Shown: positions 1 through 10,831 of the stretch, in pieces | Position numbering within the stretch: position 1 is the stretch's first letter | How the letters are laid out: every line of letters starts with the position of its first letter | Assembly: GCA_016791145.1 (NCBI GenBank) | Contig: JAEUNJ010000143.1 | Location: forward strand, 1 to 35,294 | Direction: 5' to 3' | DNA from: Rhodocyclaceae bacterium | GTDB lineage: Bacteria; Pseudomonadota; Gammaproteobacteria; Burkholderiales; Rhodocyclaceae | DNA length: 35,294 nt | The notes under the pieces: generated by a model | Told to the model about the DNA's origin: nothing | What the model saw: only the letters and a program-made list of their open reading frames with translations | The model's database searches: none | Position numbers and translations under genes: made by a program

Positions 1-519
1 GAGGCCCGCATCGACGCCGCGGGGCGGCCCCGCAAGGATCCCCTGGTGCTGAACCTGGGACCCGGGCCGGTCCGCCTCGCGCAGGCCCGCCACGCGCTGG
101 ACCTGGATGCCGACGGAACGGCGGAGGCCGTACCGCTCCTCGCCAGCCCCTCGGCCTACCTGGCGCTCGATGCCAATGGCAACGGCCGGGTGGACGACGG
201 GAGGGAACTCTTCGGCCCGCGCACCGGCGCCGGCCTCCCGGAACTGGCGACCCACGACGTGGACGGCAACGGCTGGATAGACGAAGGCGATCCCGTCTTC
301 GGGCGGCTTGCCCTGTGGGTGCCCGAGGCAGGCGGCCCGGGACGGCTGGAAAGCCTCGGCGCGGCCGGAATCGGCGCCATCGCCCTCGCCTCGGCGGCAA
401 CCCCGTTCGCGTTGCGCGGGACGGCCGACACGGACCTGGGGCAGGTCCGCCGGACGGGACTCTATCTGACCGGCGACGGCCGCGCCGGCACCCTCCAGGA
501 GATCGACCTGACGGTCTGA
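1..519 (+). CDS. C-terminal part of a secreted calcium-binding (EF-hand/RTX-type) protein, 5' truncated
   Basis: The reading frame is open from the first base and ends with TGA at 519, so this is the last 172 residues of a longer protein; the GTG at 46 is internal, not a real start. Asp/Asn/Gly-rich calcium loops follow one another: [11 protein letters not shown], then [17 protein letters not shown], then [17 protein letters not shown]. This tandem EF-hand-like pattern is typical of the C-terminal region of large exported RTX or VCBS-type proteins. No secretion signal can be seen because the N terminus is outside the window. Calcium binding is well supported by the loops. The protein's actual role (adhesin, enzyme or surface-layer protein) cannot be judged. 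About 210 bases without a gene follow (520-730), in which I could not identify a convincing promoter. Confidence 0.7.
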   Translation, partial: EARIDAAGRPRKDPLVLNLGPGPVRLAQARHALDLDADGTAEAVPLLASPSAYLALDANGNGRVDDGRELFGPRTGAGLPELATHDVDGNGWIDEGDPVFGRLALWVPEAGGPGRLESLGAAGIGAIALASAATPFALRGTADTDLGQVRRTGLYLTGDGRAGTLQEIDLTV

Positions 520-730
520 ACCGGGAATCCCGGGCGCGCAGGCCAGCCCGGGGATTCGCCGAGATGGAGGCCGCCGCCGGGTCCCGATCCGGGGCGCCGG
601 GCCGGGAAAGGGATTCGTGCCGGCGCAACACCGGCGCGAATCCGCCGCGAATTCCATCGCTAATTCCAGCGCCGTCCCGGTCCCTGTCTGCTACACTTTT
701 CTCACATTTCGGAGCGGGAAGGACAACGCC

Positions 731-2350
731 ATGCGCGTTGCGGACATGAAGATTTGGGTCCGGTTGACGGCTGCCATCTGGCTGATGCTGATCGTCGCCT
801 GGACAGGGCTGATCCTCTGGGAAAGCCAGGTCAACCGGCAGACCGCCATCGCCCAGGCGAAGGATTTCTCGCTCTCCATGCACGAGGCCACGATGGCGGG
901 CCTCACCGGCATGATGATCACCGGGACGGTCGGCCAGCGGGAGGTCTTCCTCGACCAGATCAAGCAGCTCTCCGTCATCCGCGACCTGCGGGTCATCCGC
1001 GGCGACGCGGTCACGAAGCAGTTCGGGCCGGGGGCGGGCAAGGACGAGGGGACCATGGACGCCGTCGAGCGCAAGGCCATCGACACGGGCAAGGAGTTCA
1101 TCGAGGTCCAATCGGACGCGAGCGGCGAGTTCCTCCGCGTGGTGCGGCCGGCCCTGGCCCAGAAGAGCTACCTGGGCAAGGACTGCCTGATGTGCCATCA
1201 GGTCCCGGAGATGACGCCGCTGGGACTGGTCAGCATGAAGATCACCCTCGACCAGGTGAATGCGGCGGTGTCGGCGCAACGGATGAAATCCTTCCTGGCG
1301 GCCCTGGTGGTCAGCCTGCCGCTGCTCGGCTTCATCTACCTGTTCGTGCGCCGGGCCGTGACCCTGCCCCTGGAGAACATGGTGCGCGGCCTCAACGAGA
1401 TCGCCAGTGGCGAGGGCGACCTGACCCGGCGGCTGGAGGTGCGGGGCAAGGACGAGATCGGCTCCGCGGCCGCGGCGTTCAACGAGATGATGGGCAAGTT
1501 CTCGGCCCTGGTGCGCCACGTGGGCGAGTCGGCCAGCCAGGTGTCCGCCGCCGCGCGCAGCCTCGCCGCCGGCGCCGGACAGGTGGCCTCCGGGTCGCAG
1601 CAGCAGAATCAGCGCTCCACCCTGGCCGCCGAGGCCGTCGAGCGGGTGGTCACCAGCATCGCCTCCATCGCCCAGAGCACGGAACAGGTCCATCAGCAGT
1701 CCCAGGAGAGCCTTCGCCGCTCCGAGGACGGCAGCCGCAGCCTGGCGCAACTGGTGGCCGAGGTGGGCATGGTCGAATCCACCGTGCGCCAGATCGCCGA
1801 ATCGGTCACCCAGTTCGTCCATAGCGCCGAATCCATCACCAACATCACCCGGGAAGTGAAGGACATCGCCGACCAGACCAACCTGCTGGCCCTGAACGCC
1901 GCCATCGAGGCGGCCCGGGCGGGGGAACAGGGCCGCGGCTTCGCGGTGGTCGCCGACGAGGTGCGCAAGCTGGCCGAGAAATCCTCCGGGTCCGCCAACG
2001 AGATCGATGCGATCACCCGGACCCTGGCGGAACAATCCCAGGCCGTGCAGCGCTCCATCGACGACGGGCTCGCCCACATCGCCTCCAGCCAGCAGTCCGT
2101 GGAAACCGTGTCGGGCGTCCTGGCGGCGGCGGGAAGCTCGGTCACCCGGGTGGGCCACGGCCTCGACGCCATCGCGACCGCGACGGAGGCCCAACGCCAG
2201 ACCAGCGCCCAGGTGGCCGGCGACATCGAGGCCATCGCCGCCATGGCGCGGGAGAACAACAGCGCGGTGGAACTCACCGCGGGATCGGCCCAGCACTTGC
2301 AGGCCCTGGCCGACAACCTCCAGGCGACGGTCAGCCGCTTCAGGACCTGA
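731..2350 (+). CDS. Methyl-accepting chemotaxis protein with a c-type haem periplasmic sensor domain
   Basis: A 539-residue chemoreceptor. I chose the ATG at 731 because a GGGAAGGA ribosome-binding site lies just upstream and the protein then begins directly before transmembrane segment 1 (about residues 10-30). The periplasmic part (about 31-182) resembles the DUF3365/Tll0287-like sensor family and contains C152-L-M-C155-H156, a c-type haem attachment motif. Transmembrane segment 2 (about 183-206) is followed by a HAMP linker (about 207-260) and a long coiled-coil signalling domain. The conserved tip reads [20 protein letters not shown] and continues into [19 protein letters not shown]. Covalent haem suggests sensing of redox state or of a small gaseous ligand, with output to CheA/CheW; haem binding is inferred from the motif only. 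The next gene is convergent, so this appears monocistronic. Confidence 0.93.
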   Translation: MRVADMKIWVRLTAAIWLMLIVAWTGLILWESQVNRQTAIAQAKDFSLSMHEATMAGLTGMMITGTVGQREVFLDQIKQLSVIRDLRVIRGDAVTKQFGPGAGKDEGTMDAVERKAIDTGKEFIEVQSDASGEFLRVVRPALAQKSYLGKDCLMCHQVPEMTPLGLVSMKITLDQVNAAVSAQRMKSFLAALVVSLPLLGFIYLFVRRAVTLPLENMVRGLNEIASGEGDLTRRLEVRGKDEIGSAAAAFNEMMGKFSALVRHVGESASQVSAAARSLAAGAGQVASGSQQQNQRSTLAAEAVERVVTSIASIAQSTEQVHQQSQESLRRSEDGSRSLAQLVAEVGMVESTVRQIAESVTQFVHSAESITNITREVKDIADQTNLLALNAAIEAARAGEQGRGFAVVADEVRKLAEKSSGSANEIDAITRTLAEQSQAVQRSIDDGLAHIASSQQSVETVSGVLAAAGSSVTRVGHGLDAIATATEAQRQTSAQVAGDIEAIAAMARENNSAVELTAGSAQHLQALADNLQATVSRFRT

Positions 2351-2375
2351 CGGCCCGCCCGGCCAGGCGGTCACC

Positions 2376-2393
2376 CGCGGCTCAGCCGCGTTT
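2376..2393 (+). terminator. Possible weak terminator hairpin after the chemoreceptor
   Basis: CGCGGC-TCA-GCCGCG forms a perfect 6-bp stem with a 3-base loop and is followed by TTT. It lies 25 bases after the chemoreceptor stop and overlaps the last codons of the convergent kinase gene. The T run is short, so termination is only a possibility. Confidence 0.3.
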
Positions 2394-3743
2394 CCAGGCC
2401 TCGTCCAGGGGCTCCAGTTCCAGTTCGAGCTTGTCCACCTGGGCCGCCACCTTCGCATCCTCGGCGTGGATGGCCAGGGACTCGTTGGCCAGCGCGAGCC
2501 GCCGGACCACGGCCGCCACCAGGCCCTGGCGGAAGTGTTCCAGGCACTCCTCGGAGGCAAGCGCCAGGGCGGCCGGATTCACCTCCAGGTAGGTGACCCG
2601 CGTCAGCGTGACCACGGTGGACGAGCGGCGGGGCATGGCCGTGTTCAGATAGGCGGTCTCGCCGACGCATTCCCCGGCGCCGATGGTCCCCAGGCGCTTG
2701 CCGGACAGGGAGACTTCCACCTCCCCCGTCACCAGGATGCCGAAGGCGGTGTCCTCCTCCCCTTCCTTCATCAGCACCGTGTCCGGGTCGATCTCCCGCC
2801 ACTTGCTGATGCGCAGGGCCTCCCAGATCTCCACGTCCTCGAACTCGACGAAGAAGCCCAGCTTGCGCAGCGCCTCGAAGCGCCGGGTATCCATCGGCAC
2901 GTAGTTGTCGTCGAGGATCTGGTAGCGGACCGCGGACAGGTCCTTGGCCATCTCGGCGCCGTTCTTGTACCGGGAATACAGGTCCTTCTCCAGTGCCTTC
3001 TGGATGATCCTGTCCATGGTCGTCGGCACGTTCGGGTTGAGCTGCGAGGCCGGCGGCGCATCGGCATTGATGATCTTGTAGACGAGCTGCGCCTGGTGCT
3101 TGGCCCGGAAGGGCAGGCGGCCGGTCAGGAGCTGGTAGAGCACGACGCCCAGGGAGTAGAGGTCCGTCTTCTGGTTCAGGGGGTAGCCCTTGATCTGCTC
3201 GGGCGACATGTAGGCCGGGGAGCCGACCCCCATGATGAAGGTCGAGTCCGCCTCGCTCTTCTTGCTGATGTCCAGGGCCAGGCCGAAGTCCGTGATCTTC
3301 ACGTCCTCGTCGCCGACCATCATGATGTTGGCCGGCTTGATGTCCCGGTGCACCACCCCCTGCTTGAAGGCGTGGTCCAGGGCCAGGCAGCACTTGAAGA
3401 TGATGCCGACCACCTGGTGCACGGGGAGCAGCTTGTCGAAGGTGACGAACTGGTCCAGGGCGTCGCCCTGCAGGAACTCCATGACGATGTAGGCCTGGTC
3501 CTCCTCGATCACCGTGTCGAAGACCTTGACGATGTTCGGGTGGTCCAGGACCTGCCCCACCTTGCCCTCGGTGGCGAAGAGCTTGCGGATCCGCCGGTTC
3601 CACTGGCCCTCGGAGGACTGGTCGAAGCGGACCAGCTTGACCGCCACCTGCTCGCCGTTCTCCGGGTTCTCGCAGAGGTAGACCGTGGCCGTGGCGCCCC
3701 GCCCGGCCTCCCGGATCACCTTGTATTTGCCAATGGATTCCAT
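2382..3743 (-). CDS. Hanks-type Ser/Thr protein kinase fused to a cyclic-nucleotide-binding domain
   Basis: 453 residues, cytosolic, with no transmembrane segment visible. Residues 7-270 form a eukaryote-like kinase domain: glycine loop GRGATA (14-19), ATP-anchoring Lys36 in AVKLV, catalytic H132-R-D134, DFG at 152-154 and SPE in place of APE at 180-182. All key catalytic residues are present, so an active kinase is expected. Residues of about 310-440 match a cNMP-binding domain: the phosphate-binding cassette region reads GAGECVGETAYLN then AMPRRSSTV, keeping the Glu and Arg that normally hold the cyclic nucleotide. Most bacterial kinases of this type carry PASTA or sensor domains instead; a C-terminal cNMP module suggests direct control by cAMP or cGMP. 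No PP2C phosphatase lies nearby. It is divergent from grpE and convergent with the chemoreceptor gene. Confidence 0.92.
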   Translation of the reverse strand: MESIGKYKVIREAGRGATATVYLCENPENGEQVAVKLVRFDQSSEGQWNRRIRKLFATEGKVGQVLDHPNIVKVFDTVIEEDQAYIVMEFLQGDALDQFVTFDKLLPVHQVVGIIFKCCLALDHAFKQGVVHRDIKPANIMMVGDEDVKITDFGLALDISKKSEADSTFIMGVGSPAYMSPEQIKGYPLNQKTDLYSLGVVLYQLLTGRLPFRAKHQAQLVYKIINADAPPASQLNPNVPTTMDRIIQKALEKDLYSRYKNGAEMAKDLSAVRYQILDDNYVPMDTRRFEALRKLGFFVEFEDVEIWEALRISKWREIDPDTVLMKEGEEDTAFGILVTGEVEVSLSGKRLGTIGAGECVGETAYLNTAMPRRSSTVVTLTRVTYLEVNPAALALASEECLEHFRQGLVAAVVRRLALANESLAIHAEDAKVAAQVDKLELELEPLDEAWKRG

Positions 3744-3847
3744 GGTCCCGTGCGGCCCGTCCGCGGGAAATTCCCGGTCGATATCCCGGGGGCAATGATA
3801 ATCGAAGCGCTCCCGGGCCGATGGTCGCCGGAATCAATTCCCCCCCT

Positions 3848-3874
3848 CTTGAAATTCGGGCGGCCACCCCAATA
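3848..3874 (+). promoter_or_regulatory. Sigma-32 heat-shock promoter upstream of grpE
   Basis: CTTGAAA (3848-3854), 12 bases, then CCCCAATA (3867-3874). This closely matches the proteobacterial sigma-32 consensus (CTTGAAA, 11-16 bases, CCCCATNT) and sits 41 bases before the grpE start. No CIRCE inverted repeat for HrcA control was seen, so heat-shock control is probably through sigma-32 alone. Confidence 0.75.
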
Positions 3875-3915
3875 AGTGGAGGGTTGTCCCGAAACCTTCC
3901 CAGCGAGCCATCGAA

Positions 3916-4509
3916 ATGCAGGAAAACACCCCCGCCACGGATATCCCGCCGGAGAGCCTCGAGGCTCCCGGCAGCCACCCGCCCCCCGCCCCCGCGATGC
4001 CTCCGGAGGCCGCCGCCGCGCCCGACGTGATGCCCGGCCTGGAGGAACAGCTCCGCTTGGCCGAACTGAAGGCGGCCGAGCACCACGACGCCTGGCTGCG
4101 CGCCAAGGCCGAAACGGAGAACGTCCGCCGCCGGGGCCTGGAAGAGGCCCAGAAGGCCGGCAAATTCGCCGTCGAGAAGTTCGCCGGCGAGCTCCTGGCG
4201 GTCAAGGACAGCCTGGAGGCCGCCCTGGCCAACGAGAACCAGGATGCCGCCGCCCTGCGGGCCGGCGTGGAACTGACCCTGCGGCAGTTGGCCTCCGCCT
4301 TCGAGAAGTCCAGCCTGGTCGAGATCGCCCCCCTCGAGCAGAAGTTCGACCCCCACCGGCACCAGGCCATCAGCCAGGTCGAGGCGGACGGCGAGCCCAA
4401 TCGCGTGGTCACGGTCCTGCAGAAGGGGTATGCCCTCCACGAACGGGTGATCAGGCCGGCCCTGGTGGTCGTTTCCAAGGCCCGTGCCGCCGAGCCCCCG
4501 GCCGCTTGA
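3916..4509 (+). CDS. grpE: Nucleotide exchange factor GrpE
   Basis: 197 residues, the usual size for GrpE. It exchanges ADP for ATP on DnaK in the cytosol, resetting the chaperone cycle. A low-complexity Pro/Ala-rich N terminus leads into the long dimerising helix with the family pattern [12 protein letters not shown] (from about residue 58). The C-terminal beta domain ends with [19 protein letters not shown], the conserved DnaK-contacting region. It is preceded by a sigma-32-like promoter and followed by dnaK after 64 bases, the standard heat-shock order. The ribosome-binding site before the ATG is weak. Confidence 0.97.
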   Translation: MQENTPATDIPPESLEAPGSHPPPAPAMPPEAAAAPDVMPGLEEQLRLAELKAAEHHDAWLRAKAETENVRRRGLEEAQKAGKFAVEKFAGELLAVKDSLEAALANENQDAAALRAGVELTLRQLASAFEKSSLVEIAPLEQKFDPHRHQAISQVEADGEPNRVVTVLQKGYALHERVIRPALVVVSKARAAEPPAA

Positions 4510-4532
4510 ATCGGCCCCTGAAAACCCCATAT
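4505..4532 (+). promoter_or_regulatory. Second sigma-32 heat-shock promoter, overlapping the grpE stop and driving dnaK
   Basis: CTTGAAT (4505-4511), 13 bases, then CCCCATAT (4525-4532), an even better sigma-32 match than the one before grpE. Its -35 element includes the grpE TGA stop codon (4507-4509). It lies 42 bases before the dnaK ATG, so dnaK probably gets extra heat-induced transcription beyond read-through from grpE. Confidence 0.75.
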
Positions 4533-4573
4533 CGAACACAGTCAAGTCATCCACGAACATCGAGGAAACCAAC

Positions 4574-6511
<1,938 letters not shown>

Positions 6512-6525
6512 ACGAAAAACCATGA

Positions 6526-6593
6526 ACCACGGAGGCACAGAGACACGGAGTTCTCCCTCTGTGGCCCTCTCTGTGCCTCTGTGTCTCTGTGGT
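6526..6593. repeat. Imperfect inverted repeat (CACAGAG-type) between dnaK and dnaJ
   Basis: The left arm (6526-6550, starting ACCACGGAGGCACAGAGACA) is complementary to the right arm (6569-6593) at 21 of 25 positions. All four mismatches are transitions that leave G-U pairs in RNA, so the transcript can form a long hairpin. The whole dnaK-dnaJ gap consists of this element plus about 14 bases at its left and 10 at its right. A related but less regular CACAGAGG sequence recurs at 29963-30000. It looks like a dispersed intergenic repeat, not a terminator, since no T run follows. Confidence 0.7.
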
Positions 6594-6603
6594 GAATGGA
6601 CCC

Positions 6604-7706
<1,103 letters not shown>

Positions 7707-7725
<19 letters not shown>

Positions 7726-7868
7726 ACGGAGCAATCCCGCTCCTTGCGGCGGAGGCTGACCGGAGCGCAGCAAAGGTCAAGCCGCGCAGCGGCGGCCGTA
7801 GCCACACCCCCGCGGACTTCTTCGGGGGTTGAACGGAGCAATCCCGCCCCTTGCGGCGGAGGCTGACC
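7707..7868 (+). repeat. Direct duplication of the dnaJ 3' end (two 55-base copies)
   Basis: Bases 7707-7761 recur at 7814-7868 with a single mismatch (T at 7741, C at 7848). The repeat begins inside the last codons of dnaJ, includes its stop codon and continues into the spacer. The second copy still reads DFFGG-stop. The two copies are 107 bases apart start to start, which suggests a tandem duplication whose second unit is only half retained. Confidence 0.9.
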
Positions 7869-7888
7869 CAAGCGGCGTCGGACGCGCC

Positions 7889-7906
7889 GGGCCCGATCCC
7901 GGGCCC
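7889..7906. other. GC-only hairpin between convergent genes
   Basis: GGGCCCG and CGGGCCC with a 4-base ATCC loop form a perfect 7-bp stem between dnaJ and the convergent small gene ending at 7939. It has no T run on either side, so a role in termination is uncertain. Confidence 0.35.
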
Positions 7907-7938
7907 ACGGCGCCCATGGATCATGGCCCCGCCGGCTC

Positions 7939-8241
7939 CTAGAAGCGCCGGAACCCCGGGTCCCCGCGTTCCCTCTGGTAGATGTCGCGCCGCGCGTCCT
8001 GGATGTCGCGGCGCAATTGCCGGCGCTCCTCGGGGCTCAGGCGTCCGCCCCGGCCATCGCCGCCCTCATCCCTTCCGAATCCCTGTCCGGGTATCGGCGC
8101 CATGGGGGAATGGCGCCGGTCGTCGGGAAGCGGACGTTGCCTTGGATCCGGACGGTATTCCTGGGCGGCGGCCGGCATGATGGCCGTTGCCGCGGCTGCC
8201 CAGAGCAGCGCCGCCGTCGCCCGCCAAACCGCGTTCCTCAT
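7939..8241 (-). CDS. Small secreted basic protein, function unknown
   Basis: 100 residues. The ATG at 8241 gives a clear Sec signal peptide (about 1-26, ATAALLWAAAATAIMPAAAQ) with AAA cleavage context. The mature part is Arg/Pro/Gly-rich and ends in a charged helix, LSPEERRQLRRDIQDARRDI. Its LSPEER start loosely recalls the LTxxQ motif of CpxP/Spy periplasmic proteins, but the similarity is too slight to assign that family. The start codon overlaps the stop of the upstream gene (ATGA), so the two are translationally coupled. The pair is divergent from ompR and may belong to its regulon. I do not recognise the protein. Confidence 0.72.
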   Translation of the reverse strand: MRNAVWRATAALLWAAAATAIMPAAAQEYRPDPRQRPLPDDRRHSPMAPIPGQGFGRDEGGDGRGGRLSPEERRQLRRDIQDARRDIYQRERGDPGFRRF

Positions 8242-8561
8242 GTGTCGTCGCTCCGCTTTCCGCCCTGTCGCCCGGGCACGCCCCCGGCCGGCTTCGGGTC
8301 CGCCATTCCGTCCGGCGCGGCGTCGGCAACGCCCTGCGCGCCCGCGCCGGAAATGCCGCCGGAACTGCCCGCCGCCTTCGTGGCGAGCCACCCCGAGTCG
8401 TCGGCCGTCACTTGTCCGGATCGCACGCCATGCACCAGCCGCTGGTGGAGATTGTAATAGCGTTGATGGTCCGCTTCGTCCCCCGGCACCGCCGCCAGCG
8501 CGGTCGGGAGGGCGATGGCCAGTCCCATCAGGGCAACGACGTCGGCAAGGCGGGTGTCCAT
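8238..8561 (-). CDS. Small exported protein, function unknown
   Basis: 107 residues from the ATG at 8561, which has a good GAAGGA ribosome-binding site 7 bases upstream; a longer in-frame extension would run into the ompR gene and is unlikely. A signal peptide is visible (LADVVALMGLAIALPTALAA, cut near residue 23-24). The mature part has a short helical stretch (DEADHQRYYNLHQRLVHG) and a long flexible Gly/Ala/Pro-rich tail. No family recognised. Its TGA overlaps the ATG of the next small secreted gene. The promoter must lie in the 145-base gap shared with ompR. Confidence 0.68.
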   Translation of the reverse strand: MDTRLADVVALMGLAIALPTALAAVPGDEADHQRYYNLHQRLVHGVRSGQVTADDSGWLATKAAGSSGGISGAGAQGVADAAPDGMADPKPAGGVPGRQGGKRSDDT

Positions 8562-8615
8562 GGCGATTCCTTCGCGATGAGGCCTTTCGGCACGCAGGCC
8601 ATGTTCCGCCCCGGG

Positions 8616-8662
8616 TGTAAAGGATCTGTATGGGGCCGGCCGCCAAGTGTAAGAAGCTGTAA
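8616..8662. promoter_or_regulatory. Candidate OmpR-family operator: four TGTAA-type half-sites
   Basis: TGTAA (8616), TGTAT (8627), TGTAA (8648) and TGTAA (8658) are all in the same direction. They are spaced 11, 21 and 10 bases start to start, so all fall on one face of the DNA helix. Tandem direct half-sites one turn apart are how OmpR/PhoB-type winged-helix regulators bind. The array lies 45 bases before the ompR start and 55 bases from the divergent small-gene start, so it could control both directions and give autoregulation. Found by eye; the match to this regulator is inference. Confidence 0.5.
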
Positions 8663-8706
8663 GGCCCGGCTGGCATGTCCCCGCGCTTACCGTTAGCATT
8701 CGCGCC

Positions 8707-9432
8707 ATGAGCGAGAACAGACGCAAGATCCTCGTCGTCGACGACGACATCAAGCTGCGCCAGCTGCTGGAGCGCTACCTGATCCAGCAGGGGTTCGCCG
8801 CGCGGGCGGTGGACGGGGCGCAGGCCATGGACAAGGCCCTGGCCCGGGAACTCTACGACCTCGTCGTCCTCGACCTGATGATGCCCGGCGAGGACGGGCT
8901 GGCCGTCTGCCGGCGCCTGCGCGGCGCCGGAAATGATGTCGCCATCATCATGCTGACCGCCAAGGGGGACGAAGTGGACCGCATCGTCGGCCTCGAGATG
9001 GGGGCCGACGACTACCTGCCCAAGCCCTTCAACCCGCGGGAACTGGTGGCCCGCATCCAGGCCGTGCTGCGCAGGAAGGCCGCCCCGCCGCCCCCGGGCG
9101 CGCCGGCCGCGGTGGAGGAGGTTGTCGAGTTCGGCGCCGTGCGGCTCAACCTGGCAACCCGGCAACTGGAGCGCCAGGGCCAGACCGTCCAGCTCACCAC
9201 CGGCGAATTCGCGGTGCTGCAGGTCCTGGTGGCCCATCCGCGCCAGCCCATGAGCCGGGACAAGCTGATGGAGCTGGCCCGCGGCCGCGAATACGAGGTC
9301 TTCGACCGGGCCATCGACGTGCAGGTCTCCCGGCTGCGCAAGCTGGTGGAGGAGGATCCCGCGAAGCCGCGCTACATCCAGACCGTGTGGGGCTTCGGCT
9401 ACGTCTTCGTGCCGGATGGGCAGAAGCATTAG
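8707..9432 (+). CDS. ompR: Two-component response regulator, OmpR family
   Basis: 241 residues. The N-terminal receiver domain has the acidic pocket (VVDDD, about 10-14), the phosphoacceptor Asp56 in VVLDLMMPG, the switch Thr in MLTAKGD and the Lys in LPKPFNP. The C-terminal winged-helix domain (about 140-235) ends with YIQTVWGFGYVFVPDG, typical of OmpR itself. It binds DNA as a phosphorylated dimer. envZ follows after 39 bases, so the two form an operon, and a set of spaced TGTAA half-sites lies just upstream. No clear Shine-Dalgarno precedes the ATG. In relatives this pair handles envelope and osmotic responses; here the target genes are unknown apart from the suggestive divergent pair. Confidence 0.95.
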   Translation: MSENRRKILVVDDDIKLRQLLERYLIQQGFAARAVDGAQAMDKALARELYDLVVLDLMMPGEDGLAVCRRLRGAGNDVAIIMLTAKGDEVDRIVGLEMGADDYLPKPFNPRELVARIQAVLRRKAAPPPPGAPAAVEEVVEFGAVRLNLATRQLERQGQTVQLTTGEFAVLQVLVAHPRQPMSRDKLMELARGREYEVFDRAIDVQVSRLRKLVEEDPAKPRYIQTVWGFGYVFVPDGQKH

Positions 9433-9471
9433 TCTCACCGCCAAGCGCCCCGGCGGGCGGAGCGGGCGCCG

Positions 9472-10782
9472 GTGAGGTTTCTCCCCAGGACCCTGCTCGT
9501 CCGCACCTTCCTGCTCCTGGCCGGGTTGATGCTCTTGTCCGTGCTCGCCTGGTTTGCGGTGTTCAACATCTACGAGCGGGAACCCCGGGCCCGGCAGCTT
9601 GCCCAGACCCTGGTCAGCGTGGCCAACCTCACCCGGGCGGCCCTCGTCTCGGCCCGCCCGGATGCCCGCCTCGGCCTGCTGGCGGAACTGTCCGACCGGG
9701 AGGGAATCCACATCTACCCGGCGGAGCCCGGGGACCGGATCGCGCCCCTTCCGGACAATCCCTTCCTGCAGACGGTCCTGGCCCGGGTCCGCGAGGAACT
9801 CGGCCCCGCGACCCGCATGACCCTCGAGATGGATGGCGAGCGCGCCATCTTCGTCAGCTTCCGCATCGACGAGTCCGACGAGGACGAGTTCTGGCTCGTG
9901 CTGCCCAGCGAACGGCTCAACCGGGCGTTCCCCGTCCAGTGGCTGGGCTGGGGTTCGGCGGCCCTGCTCCTGTCCCTGCTCGGCGCATGGCTCATCGTCG
10001 CGCGGGTTGCCCGGCCGCTGAAGATCCTGGCCCACGCGGCCCGCATCACCGGCCAGGGGGGGCAGGCCCCGCCGGTTCCGGAAACCGGACCCATCGAGGT
10101 GGAGACCCTGGCCCGCAGCTTCAACCAGATGACGCGGGACCTGGCCCGTCTCGACCAGGACCGGGCGCTGATCCTGGCCGGCGTGTCCCACGACCTGCGC
10201 ACGCCGCTCACCCGGCTGCGCATGGGCATCGAGATGGCCGACCTGGAGGACGGGACGCGGGAGGCGATGGTGGCCGACGTGGAGGAGATGGACCGGACCA
10301 TCGGGCAGTTCCTCGTCTTCGCCCGCGGCACCGAGGCGGAGGCCGCCGAGCCGGTGGATCTGCCGGTGCTGCTGGAGGACGTGGTGGAGGGCTTTCGCCG
10401 CCGGGGGATCCCGGTGGACACCGATCTCGCGCCGCTCCGGCCGGCCGCGATTCCCGCCGACGGCCTGCGCCGCTGCGTCGGGAACCTGCTGGAAAACGCG
10501 GCCCGGCACGGCGGCGGCTCGGCCCTTAGGGTGAGCCTGCGCGACGCGCCGGGAGCCATCGTCATCGAGGTGGCCGACCGGGGACCGGGCATCCCGCCCG
10601 GCGAGGTGGAACGACTCAAGCTCCCCTTCACCCGCCTGGAGGGCGCCCGCAGCAACACCGGCGGATCGGGTCTGGGACTGGCGATCGTGGACCGCTGGGC
10701 GCGGGGCCGGGGCGGCCGTTTCGAACTCCTCCCGCGGGAGGGGGGCGGCCTGCTGGCGCGTATTACAATCCCGGCCCCATGA
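9472..10782 (+). CDS. envZ: Sensor histidine kinase, EnvZ type
   Basis: 436 residues, GTG start chosen because it gives an N terminus running straight into transmembrane segment 1 (about 12-32). A periplasmic region (about 33-155) and transmembrane segment 2 (about 157-177) precede a HAMP linker. The phosphorylated His240 sits in GVSHDLRTPLTRLRMG, the H-box characteristic of EnvZ. The ATPase domain shows the N box (NLLENAARHGGG), G1 (DRGPGIPPGE) and G2 (GGSGLGLAIVDRW). It phosphorylates and dephosphorylates the OmpR partner encoded just upstream. The signal is not evident from the sequence. Confidence 0.95.
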   Translation: MRFLPRTLLVRTFLLLAGLMLLSVLAWFAVFNIYEREPRARQLAQTLVSVANLTRAALVSARPDARLGLLAELSDREGIHIYPAEPGDRIAPLPDNPFLQTVLARVREELGPATRMTLEMDGERAIFVSFRIDESDEDEFWLVLPSERLNRAFPVQWLGWGSAALLLSLLGAWLIVARVARPLKILAHAARITGQGGQAPPVPETGPIEVETLARSFNQMTRDLARLDQDRALILAGVSHDLRTPLTRLRMGIEMADLEDGTREAMVADVEEMDRTIGQFLVFARGTEAEAAEPVDLPVLLEDVVEGFRRRGIPVDTDLAPLRPAAIPADGLRRCVGNLLENAARHGGGSALRVSLRDAPGAIVIEVADRGPGIPPGEVERLKLPFTRLEGARSNTGGSGLGLAIVDRWARGRGGRFELLPREGGGLLARITIPAP

Positions 10783-10831
10783 GCGTCACGCCCGGCTGCC
10801 CGCCGGCAAGAACAGGAGGGAAAGCAGTCCC

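Noticed and set aside
7939..10509. 856-codon minus-strand open frame across ompR-envZ
   Set aside because: Only its last 100 codons (from 8241) look like a gene; the rest is antisense to the two-component genes.
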